Origin: Eumeta japonica
Lineage: Eukaryota > Arthropoda > Insecta > Lepidoptera > Psychidae
Assembly: GCA_005406025.1 (NCBI GenBank)
Contig: BGZK01001594.1
Location: 1 to 64,000 of the forward strand
Direction: 5' to 3'
Length of the DNA: 64,000 nucleotides
Shown: positions 36,385 through 46,600 of the stretch, in pieces
Layout of the letters: each line of letters begins with the position of its first letter
How positions within the stretch are numbered: position 1 is the stretch's first letter
Translations under genes and position numbers: made by a program
The notes under the pieces: generated by a model
What the model was told of the DNA's origin: nothing
Databases searched by the model: none
The model's input: the letters and a program-made list of their open reading frames with translations, nothing else

Positions 36385-36852
36385 GCGATATCATGAACAC
36401 ATTAAAAAAAATAATGAATAAAGATGGACTTGGAGATCTAACGGTAAAATAAAGAACAAATAGATTACATTTTAACAAATTCACACAGAAACATTGTTTA
36501 TAAAAAAATTCGATCCCAGTTTCAATGAAGAATTTATAGATGCGTAAAAGTAGCTTACTTAACTTTCGATTTTGCAATGCATTACATGTGCTCAAAATCT
36601 GTACTTAACAAAATGCCATATAGTGTTTATAAGACGAAAACAAAAAAATAAGGTTTTTTCCTAAACTATGTATATCTACTAAGCGCACTTTTTTGTGCTT
36701 GCATTGCTATTAAGAATAGCATTTTTAAACATTTCTTTAAGATATAGCATATAAAATAAGCGGTTATGAATTATGTTCAGTCAAATCCATTTATAAGCTA
36801 ATGGAATTAGCTTATAAATGGTTTTAGTCATGGCTTTCAACGTTTGAATTTA
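36385..36852. other. AT-rich spacer with a short perfect palindrome
   Basis: CCATTTATAAGCTAA at 36787-36801 is exactly mirrored at 36807-36821 around loop TGGAA. No gene is seen. Confidence 0.5.
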
Positions 36853-37375
36853 TTAAGCATATTCTATGCCACTGTGTAGGCAGCAATACGCACTGTCCCC
36901 GCTGAATCTCGGGAAAAGGCGCGATCGGTCCACTGTCAAAACCGCCCAATACGACGTATTAGTTATGTAAGTGCTGATGTTCTGGCTTCGAGATGCAGTT
37001 TCGCCTCTACAGATAAGTCCCGGATCCGAACTAGATCCCACGTCCGTTTCTAGTCGCAGCACTGACCCTCTCGCCGATCTCACTCGCGGTCCGATCGCGC
37101 TCGTCTCGGTAGTGTTCCTTTCAATTTTGTCGAGGGCGGGTCTGGCTCTCGACACGGTAAATAAATAATACAGTAACTCGATTCCAAACAAACGCCCGTC
37201 TGTACCCACCCAACAGGCGTACGTCGCTCACGAGCCGGCCAAGTTGGCCGCGCGGCGGTCGGGGCCGCTGGTGTTCACTTACACATATTAACAGATTGTT
37301 TATTTGTATCCCATGCAATGTGTTGAATTCCTTTACAGTATCAAGTGATTCGATCACGTGTATATTTCAGTATAT
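36853..37375. other. Isolated GC-rich block of uncertain nature
   Basis: Long open frames exist on both strands (36853-37209 and 37121-37357 minus; 36971-37168 plus) without a recognised family. On the plus strand the block looks like a promoter plus non-coding first exon: CAGCACTGACC at about 37058, then CTCGACACG followed by a possible donor, GTAAATAA, at about 37157. It could equally be a solo LTR or part of another transposon. Confidence 0.3.
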
Positions 37376-37627
37376 GGTATATTAAATTTATCTATATAAA
37401 TAAATAAAATCGAATTGCCTATCTGTGATTTAGAAAGAAAAAATTAAATATTTCGTACACTCATATTTAAATTCATTTTTAAAATAAAATTAATAATGTT
37501 AAATTCGATTTCGATTCAGTGAAAATCTAATGTACATAAAAGTATTTAATGTCAATGAAACATTATTTATTTTTGATTCTCACTCTTACCATTTTCCAAT
37601 TTTTAAATACTTTCCCTATATAAAATA

Positions 37628-38776
37628 CTAGCTTTTGCCCGCGGCTCCGCCCGCGTAGGCATAAAATGTATTCTTTCATCTTGTTCATATGGAAATTTTT
37701 TTATAGGGCCAATTTATACATATTGTGATATAACCACAGCCCCTATATATTCGTAGCTATTTCGTTTACATGGCTGATGTTTTTAAAGCAATATAAAGCG
37801 ACAACTTAAAATTGTTGGAAGTTAAACATAATTCATACCTACTGATTTTTTGTACATTTCATCACTATTAATTAAAATGAAAATCGGTCCAGCTATTCTC
37901 CAGTTATAAGTGTTCGAACAGTTATATTGTGTAATGTATTTAAATTGGAACTAAGTATTTTATAAGATGAACTCGCTAATATGTATTATAGGTATTATAA
38001 ATGCTATAGTTTGTAGGATGGATGGGTACGGAAGTATATAATGATTGATGGTAGTGCAAAAGTTATAGGTGGCTACTGCAATATACCCTATAAACTATGT
38101 TAAACGATTTATTTTGGTCTGTATAAACATGCAGATTTTGCGATTAAGAAACGCGTGAGCAAGTCACATAGAGCTGGCCGTGGAAAACATTGCGTGCTCA
38201 AATGTATGCCTGCTACCTTTATGGTCTGACCCTGCCGCCGGACCGCACCGTAATATCGCGCACTGCTTGTCATTCATCATAACTATTCAAATATTTGTCC
38301 AAATGATGGAGTGTAAAGACAAAGTTTATCTACTTTTAAACACCAGATGCGATAAAATTATATATTTTGATATAAGGATCAATTTGTTACTAAAAAATGT
38401 GCATTAAATAAATTATCATTACGCATTTATGGTTCACTATTTTGGCGATAATGGCACACAAAGATAGTTATATATGCTGTCGTGAGCTTTTTTGTAGGAC
38501 TATTTTAAACACGGTACATTATATGCGATGTAATTCCAGTTTTGCGGCGGTACTCGCAGATGGCAGATTTCTCCTGCTTACTTGACACTTGTTATATTTT
38601 GGTTAATTCCCACACTATATCTTTATAAATTATAGCCTATGTGTTACTCTGATGTGTAAAGCTATATATTATTATACCGCGTCATGAAATCCATTCAGTA
38701 GTTTTGCGTGAAAGAAACAAACATCCATCCATACATCCATCCAAACAAACTTTCGCCTTTATAATATTAGTAAGGA
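37628..38776 (-). mobile_element. Helitron (non-autonomous, with helicase remnant)
   Basis: Read on the minus strand it begins TCCTTACTAATATTATAAAG at 38776 and ends GGGCAAAAGCTAG at 37628, the TC...CTRR ends expected of Helitrons. A GC-rich hairpin (GCGGGCGGAGCCGCGGGC) lies just inside the 3' end. It sits between host A (37627) and T (38777). At about 38195-38070 the minus strand reads NVFHGQLYVTCSRVS, then a stop, then SQNLHVYTDQNK. This is the C-terminal end of a Pif1-type Helitron helicase (HGQLYVACSRV). The rest of Rep/helicase is missing. The related repeat at 58.2 kb lacks the insertion and serves as an empty-site comparison. Confidence 0.88.
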
Positions 38777-39070
38777 TTCACCAGAAAAACAGTGGGAAAA
38801 AAATCTATCCATGGAGGATATTTGAATAAACTACTCTGACGTATAAAAACGTTGATAGAACACATTTCAATAGTTTTTAGAATTCTTATCTGTTTGTGAA
38901 TTTGTCCGCAAACTCCATAATAACTATTTTACAGAATTTTATGTGAGGTGTGGTAATAATTTATACGCCAAAGTAAAGTGTAGGATAAATTTTGTGCCGT
39001 TAAGCTGCTATTATTTTAACTTACATATTTTTTTAACAGAACCGAAATCTAGACCAAGACTATAATCGGT

Positions 39071-39465
39071 ATCAAAAACGGGGTCAGGATCGGAATTGAA
39101 AATAGCGACAAGAGCGGCATCGTGGTCACAACAGCATAATGATGTAAACGGTCGACATACAAGGTGAAAGATTGCGTACGATGTCCACGCGGCGGCGCTG
39201 CGGGCGAGAGCTGCTTATTTAAAAAGCCAGAATTTTTATTTTTAAACTTCCTTCCGATGTTAAAATTGCAGTTATAAATTTAAATTCACATATAATTTAT
39301 ATACACACCAATTCCAATTTTGATCCATAATACACAAACTTGGTGAAGTTATCTAACCTCGGCTTTTGGTGTCTCTTTCCTGGTTGAGTGATACTTTCGG
39401 CGTCAAAACGAAAAAAATAAATGAGGAAAACCTGATTCAAAGTTATTATTATGTGTATATAATAA
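39071..39465. other. Copy-1-specific interior of the dispersed repeat
   Basis: About 395 bases not present in copy 2, with a GC-rich patch at 39185-39215 (CACGCGGCGGCGCTGCGGGC). No coding capacity is recognised. Confidence 0.4.
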
Positions 39466-39872
39466 CTAATTATAACTTAAATTCAGATACAAAAAATGTA
39501 CACATTTCTGCCTTCACTAGTTTATTTTTTGTTTTTATAAAATTAACTAAATTTTAACTAAAATGTTTGATGAGGTCTTTAGATATTTATAAGTCGAACG
39601 ACTAGGAAGTTTCAAGGTGGTTTTATGAAATATGTTGAGAAAATAGAGGAAGTTTGTTAATTGTTTCCAACGTAAGAAGATAAACTGTAAAATAGTATCT
39701 TCCATTTACTTCCTTGTCGCTGTTTTCCAAATATTCATTTAATAAAAGGTTTTTTATAATGGTGATTGTTTTGTACAGTAAAATTTAGTGACATGGTTTG
39801 CTTTGCATTTCGTATGAAATGCAAATATTATGCTGTGCGTAATTTACAAAACGTTTAATAATAGCATTATAA

Positions 39873-41159
39873 AAACGGCATTACGTTATAATTTTAATTC
39901 ACCAATTCCTGTCTCGAACTGAGTGACTATCACGTGGGCGCTGGGCGAATTAAAGTTGTCCGAACGCTGACGTTACGACGTCAAGGACACGACTGAGTCC
40001 AGGTACTGCTTTAGATCGTTCGCCGCGGTCTGCACCCGCACTTGTTTATCTTCGCTCGTTACAAGAGACCCCGGCCCGGGACGATATTCGATTACTTTAT
40101 ACTTATTCATTGTATGAGGTTGAGGACGGGCGTATAAAAAAGATTACCCTTTTCTCCTACACTAAAACTAAAACAGTAAAAAGCGTTACAGCGGGTCTGT
40201 AGTCCATTTTTGAGTCACAGTGTATTTGATACGAAGAATCTTCTATTATTTTAGTTTCTTTCTCGGTCCTCGAATACCGATAGGAATGTATTGTAACAAT
40301 AACCATTATTTAACAATTAAAGGACTATTCATTGCCACATGTTAGTAGAATGAATATGGAAAAAATAAGATATCCCCTAAAGATCATTTAGTAGCTATGT
40401 ATTTACTTGGGTGTGAAGAAGAACCCTTTTTCCTTTTTCTAGCTTTATCTTTGAGCTACATTTCATCACAACCGACATTTTCGTATATCTATATTTCATG
40501 TAGGATAGCATGAGTTTACTTTAAAAACAGGCTTAAAAAATTCGAAATCAATATATGTTTACTTCGTAGGTCATTAAATAACACTCGTAACACAACATAA
40601 TTTTTGAAGAATTTACACTTTACCACTCGTTCAAAAGGCAGTTTGCCCTCAAGAACAACGAGCAAAAAACTTAGCAACAATTATTTTCTAATTTTATTAA
40701 ACAGAACTAAAACGAAAATATTTCTATCATATTACATTAACTGGTTTATGAAGGCCGGTAAGAACTTGAACTAGTTATGCCCATGGATATTTGTCTTCTA
40801 AATATTAGAAGTTGTACAATACCTCTTTATCGAGTGTTTGTTTAATAATGTTTTTAAAGTTATGTAAGGGTAAATTTTGTATAGCAATAGGGACTACAGA
40901 GCACATCGCAGAGCAGAACCACAGACCACAGAGGGAAAACATGCTCACTCAAATGAATTTATGAGTTTGCATAGTTGACTAACATGTAAATACAATTTAT
41001 TTTTATTCCTAGTACTGAGTTTATGTCGACCACTCTTTCTTTTAAACATTTCTACCTTTTTTATATAATAAATTTTATATAAAAAGTGGAATGCCAGAGT
41101 GAAGATTTCAATTTTAAACTTATTCTTAACAGCCACACGAAGTCCGAGCTTGTAGGTAA
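39873..41159. other. Non-coding stretch with a GC-rich island at about 39930-40095
   Basis: The island includes GACGTTACGACGTCAAGG, which contains a CRE-like core, and CCCCGGCCCGGG. It may be regulatory. No gene is seen in the remainder. Confidence 0.3.
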
Positions 41160-41760
41160 ATCACGCAAACGCTCTTGTAGTACGAAAATTCAAAGAATAC
41201 TGTGTATGTCCCCACAGAAAGATGCCATACGGCATCACGCTATGGAAACAACCAAAATAAATTAATCTAGCATTTTGATGTCTGATGAATTTGACTATAT
41301 AGGCGTCAGAGCTAAGCCTTGTCGTCAATTTGCTAATATGAAGACCCATTTCAGTCTATTATTCAAATTAATTCCCACTAATACGGCAGCATTAACAAAC
41401 TCCAATTCTTCGTTATGTACTAAATCTCATACCTCCGGACACATAATTTTCATTTGGAGGTAAGAATTTTGGTAAGAAGTAGGTTATTTGCAGTAAAATG
41501 TTTTTCTGCTTTCGAGTTGTCATAAGCGGCCTATTGTCTTTTGACTTTGATTATCAAAGAGATTTTATCTGCAAACTGTAATATCTCTTGAACATCCTTA
41601 ACACACCAAGTAAATCTTTATACAGGCTAAAAGCAGAAACGGATTAAGAATTAATACTTGCAGTACAACCGTGCAGACTATATATCTTATGTCCTTGACT
41701 AAAACTCTATGAACTCTGTTACTGACATAAGGTTTCAGAAGGTTCACAACCAAGAGTCCT
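41160..41760 (-). mobile_element. Degraded LINE (jockey/CR1 group), same family as 24.5 kb
   Basis: The minus strand reads NARLIYFGCFHSVMPYGIFLWG at about 41320-41210, the block after the reverse transcriptase (YF..FHS.L.YGI.LWG). The stretch 41480-41700 matches 24600-24830 (for example AAGTAGGTTATTTGCAGTAAA and ATATCT.(A/T)TGAACAT), so both are copies of one family in the same orientation. Confidence 0.65.
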
Positions 41761-41999
41761 ATTTTGGACAGATATTTTTTTCATGGTACTCCCACAACAT
41801 TTTTTTATATGAAAACTAGCATGGGTTAACTGCTCTTAAATACTTATTACCAAGAATGCTTTTGCTGCTAATCAAACAGAAGAATAGAAATTCTTCTTTA
41901 GTATACTATCTCTAGAAAGAGATAGTATATTTTAAAACGTTTTTAAATGTAATTTTATATTATATTTTTGCCTGTGATTGTTTATTCTAAAAAAACTGG
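41761..41999. other. Spacer with a 13-bp palindrome
   Basis: GTATACTATCTCT at about 41901 is followed by AGAGATAGTATAT. The context is AT-rich and non-coding. Confidence 0.4.
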
Positions 42000-42645
42000 T
42001 TAAGAGCATATCCGGCCATCGTCACTGTAGGGTTCCGTTGCTGTTATTACAAAGAAATGTACTATAGATGACAAAATTACGTTGTTACTTTTTTCCATAA
42101 TTGTGGCATAAGTGCTTTAGCCGCGTATAACTAGAAAAAAAAGTGGGTATGTCAACTACGACTCATAAACTAGTATATATTAAGGTACGCAAGCAAAAGA
42201 GCATGTTCATGGCACTTACGCCTTTTTGTTAAGAATCGCAGTTTTTCGGCAATAACTCACAAACGGAATATATTTTTGTTTGAAAGTATTTATTAAGCGT
42301 TACCTTTGCAATTATTTTTCATATTTTTGGACATACAGTTTAGAAAATAAAGTGGGACACACAATTTCTACTTTCGGAGCGATTATATCTGAAATTATTC
42401 CGGTAATCAGAAAAAAATCTAAATAATCTTACTGCTATAAGATGTATGGTGTCCCCCCCCTAGAAATATTTATTTTTGTTATTTAACTGTCAAACTAAGT
42501 AGCGGCTTATACAAGACACCGACACTATAAATTTCATCAATATACATCTAGTAGTTTTTGAGTAATATCTGTGACATACGGACGGACGGACGGACAAACG
42601 AAACTATAAAGGTTCCGTTTTTGCCATTTTGGCTCGGAACCTTAA
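42000..42645 (+). repeat. LINE/SINE 3' tail, copy 2
   Basis: Second copy of the tail seen at 4905-5545, same orientation. It ends GGTTCCGTTTTTGCCATTTTGGCTCGGAACC, which itself forms a GGTTCCG/CGGAACC hairpin, after GACGGACGGACGGAC. Confidence 0.7.
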
Positions 42646-43440
42646 AAATGAAATCCCCATGATTTCACTTAACATTTCATTCACAATTTTTCTAAACTTC
42701 GAAAGAAATGTAGACTTTTATAGATTTACCCTCCATGTGAAATTCAAATTCCCTTTTCCTACCGGTCTTGCTGTTTTTAAGACAACTCTTGTTCTTATAC
42801 AGCCAATATGCATTTCAGGTAATATCGATAGGACGTCCAGTATTTTTATATCTTTATGGAAACGTCCTGACTGAACTGCATATTCTTTTTGCTTTCAATA
42901 TTATTGTAAATCTTGTGATATATTTTGTTTTGTTTGAGAGAATCGAGACATTTCACTATTACAAGGTGTTATAATGTGCTTCGGAGAGCACATTAAGATG
43001 CCGGATGTTGACATGGCCGTGGAGTCTGCGGTTAGCAGCACCCGACCTCACTGGGCGTGGGTGGCTTGAGATGGGCCCGAGCCCCTCAAATTAAAATGAA
43101 AAAAGGATGAATGCTTCAACAGCGTAGCGATTGGAATATGATGCAACTTCTACGAATATAAATAAAGAAATTGTGGTTTGTATAAAAATATTCAAAATGT
43201 ATGCTTATGCATTTAAGTTAGTGAGTGCACAATTTGTACATAATACTAATCACACCTAGCAGATTTAAACATCTTATCAGCTATTTTATCTTAATTTGCT
43301 TTTAACGGTACTTGTTTTTTCATAAACAGAACGGAATTACGAAATAAAGATATGGTATTCTTAATCTTTAATGTCGCCTATGAACAGCTGTACCCGTTCA
43401 ACAAATGATCTAATCGGTGTAGAGTATCTATCACTGCGAC
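42646..43440. other. Intergenic, with a retroelement scrap at about 42970-43090
   Basis: GTGCTTCGGAGAGCACATTAAG at 42973 and the GC-richer run after it resemble 3' parts of lepidopteran RTE-type elements. No gene is supported. Confidence 0.35.
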
Positions 43441-43488
43441 CCGCCGTGAACAGTTTTATCGCTCAGTCGTGTAGTGGCGTTAACTAAA
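43441..43488 (+). promoter_or_regulatory. Probable transcription start and leader of the carboxylesterase
   Basis: CGCTCAGTCGTG at about 43460-43471 resembles the arthropod TCAGT initiator and lies just upstream of the ATG in AACTAAAATGC (43489). No TATA box is visible at the expected spacing. Inferred. Confidence 0.35.
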
Positions 43489-43671
43489 ATGCTACGCTGC
43501 GCATGCGCGGGTGTACTGCTCCTCGTGCTGGTGTGTGCGGCGCGCGATGAGGCCCGCGTGGTGCGCATCGCTCAGGGGTCCGTACGTGGGTACAGACACC
43601 CCACTGGTGACTTCTATGCCTTTTACGGCATACCGTATGCCACTGCTCCCACTGGATCGTTGAAGTTTAAG
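43489..43671 (+). CDS. Carboxylesterase exon 1: signal peptide and N-terminus
   Basis: 61 codons ending PTGSLKFK, closed in phase 0 by donor GTAGGT at 43672. The ATG at 43489 is preferred because it directly precedes the hydrophobic signal core. Confidence 0.92.
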
Positions 43672-46600
43672 GTAGGTTGTGTAATTAGGAAGTATATACT
43701 CGTGAAAGTCATTGTAGATTTAATCTGTTTAATCTAATGAAAACAAAAAAAAGTTATATTCAATTTAATTTGTTTAAAGAAAATAACGTTTTCTCTTCTA
43801 AAAAGTTTAAGCGTCATTTTTAGTTATTGTTATTGTTAAAAAGTTATATTATTAAAAAAATATATTATTAAAAAGGTTTGAAGTCTGACACCAAAAAAGG
43901 GTTAAATGTTTAATTTAACTGTTATATAGACGGACCTAAAAAATAGAGTGACAAATTATTGCTAAGCAACAATAGACTTCTATCGCAAAGTAAATCAGCT
44001 CGCTTTAAATGCACATTCTCAACTAATAACCACCTGGTTCCCACCAACAGTCAATTACTCTGTGGTGTTCATCAGACTTCGTCGTTGACCTTGTGTCCAG
44101 TATTTCCCATTCTTTATCATTGACTAAATTTCATAAATACTGTAGCTATTTAAAATTTTCTTATAAATATAAAATTTGATTTTATAATGAAAATTGAATA
44201 TTTTTTTTACATTGCTTTCTCCTTGGACTCGACGCACACAAGCCGCTGCCTTGAAATGTTTTAACCATTGCTTAACAATGCTCTATTCACTTATATTTGG
44301 TTTATCAATTTATGAATAACTATGCGCATAGCTGGAAAAATTTCTATATAATATGAATTTTCATAAATATTATTGAAGATGGCAACGAAGCCGGCAACGC
44401 GCTAGTGACTCCCCTGGTGTTGCGGGTGTCCATGGGCGGTGGTGACCATCTACTTTCCAGTGGCCCCTGTGTTCGTTTGCCCTTTATAAGTCCTATAAAA
44501 GTGAGATGGACTCGGTACGCCAACCATCTATAAAATTTTAGCGACCAAACGTCGCGTAAAGACCAAAGTAACATTGTTTTACAATACGTTGTATCTTAAT
44601 GAAGATTTGTAGTGGATATTTATTTAAACAAGCTTGAAATTTTTTTCACAGTAGAGCTCATATTTACATAAATACTCTTGTCTCGTTCAAAAAGTGCGCG
44701 TCATTTTGGTTTACCACGCGTTCAAAACATCCGTAAAGATCGCGCTATCGTGTGACGTCATTTTCCAGAGCTACATCCGCTCTCGCGGGCCACTGGCGCG
44801 GCGCCTGCGCCGGCGAGGCCGAAGTGCTTAACGTGTTATGTGGCTCTACGTCAGAAATACCGGTCCATGAAACTAGTCACAGATCTAGCAACAATATAGA
44901 TAGGTATAGATAGGTATCTTAATACCAAATTTTGGCTACGTATATTACAACATAGGTTGAGGTAATTTATTTGTGGTTGCTTATACTGTTTGTCAACTTC
45001 TATACAAAATGTATTATAATATGCAAAATTAAATTCAAATTCAAAATATCTATTTCATAGGTTACAAAATAATACGTCACAGATCTAGCTACAATATAGA
45101 TAGATATATTAATACCAAATTTCGCCACGTGTATTACAATATAGGTTGAGGTAATTTATTCATAGTTGCTTATACTGTATGTCAACTTCTATACTAAATG
45201 TATTATAATATGCCTTAACATAATTTATATCAATAAATATAAGTTGTGGCTAGGGGTATAAGTCGCTATGTCTGCGACTCTCTTGAAACGGTCGATGATC
45301 CATTTGGCAATATTTACACCTCAGTGTAAAATGGCGTAGAGAGAATTTTAAAACAGCAATACCCCTCTTTATATTTGGACTCGTTATCCACAAGACGTTT
45401 GTAATAAAACACAAGGAGTGGTAGAATAATTGACTAGTACTTCCCTGATCAAGGTTTTACAATTTTTTTCGTGTTTATGAAAAAGTCTATTGATATGCGT
45501 TTCCGAAACTATCATCGACAATTTTGTACTTTTTTCAACCATAAATTCATTTAAAAATACTTAAACTTTTTGAATATGTTTCTGTGTCAGTTAACAATCC
45601 AATATGAACAGAAACAAAGTTTATAAAAATTAAACATTTCGGTTTGTTCGGACTAATTTTCGAAACAACGGAAGGGATTTTGATCAAAAACATTGCAGTT
45701 GTTCCCAAATATTGTTCGCCTAAACACCAAAAACGACAAAACATTGCTTTTTCTATTGCAAATTTTTGGTACTTTTCTTTATTTGCGAACACGACAAACT
45801 CAAAATTACTAAATAGAATTCGATGACTCTTTTGAAATCCATTAGTCACAATCTAAGATCCAGGGGGAAGCTATTTTCCAGAATTTCGTTAAAGGTCAAG
45901 GGAATTTTTTGTATGACAACTTATTGTTCAAAAGATTTAAACAATGCAGGGCTTCGGTCGTGCTTGGGGAGAAGAAGGCAATAGCACCCACTGCCTGCCC
46001 TTCCCAATGTATCAGCGCCTATTCGATATGAAGGGACTAGAAAAGCAAATCATTCTCTTCAAGTTAGAGGAGCGAGATGCTAATGTTTAAAGCAGCAAAA
46101 AGTGCACGTGTGTTATGCTTATCCTTTAATTACTAAACAATCTACTCACTTTTGAGGAAATTTGTCAAAGAGACAGTCAATATACTAAAGACAGATATAT
46201 ATTAACATTTATTCTAAGAATCTCCAAAAATATAGATATTTATAAAAACCAAACAGAAATCCACATTTATGCGGTAATCGGAATAAATGAAACGTTTAGT
46301 TCATGCGGGTGGAGTATCGGGCAACATCTAGATTATATGTAAAATTATGGACGTGAATAAGGAATACGGACTTAAAGTAGCAGTTTTGCTGTTGCATTTT
46401 GTGTGGTAAGCGAAAGTTCCGGTGATCCATTCTTCCTTCTCCCATTCCATTTATCAACTCGATCACTCTTCGTTACATATTCCAAGAGATCAAAGCACTG
46501 GAGACGCCTTTGGGGTTGCGAGTGTCCACGGACGACGGTGATCATGTATACTCTGATGGCTTGTCGGTCCGTTTGCCCCAAACCCGATTGTTTCGTAATT

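Larger units (their letters stand above)
37458..39872 (+). repeat. Dispersed repeat, copy 1 (contains the Helitron)
   Basis: 37458-37627 plus 38777-39070 match 58217-58685, and 39466-39872 matches 59955-60361 over 407 bases with few differences. Both copies are in the same orientation. The interiors differ: here 395 bases (39071-39465), versus a Penelope fragment in copy 2. No protein motif identifies the family. It ends with a conserved near-palindrome, TTTGCATTTCGTATGAAATGCAAA, at 39802-39825. Confidence 0.8.

Noticed and set aside
36290..36595. Minus-strand ORF crossing the right arm as RTE endonuclease continuation
   Set aside because: A short RSP-like match was not supported by neighbouring residues, and much of the ORF is AT-rich text.
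43474..43488. Upstream GTG as the esterase start
   Set aside because: The ATG at 43489 has a better context and directly precedes the signal-peptide core.
45547..45849. Complementary ORFs on both strands in the esterase intron
   Set aside because: No domain, no splice context, composition typical of AT-rich DNA.
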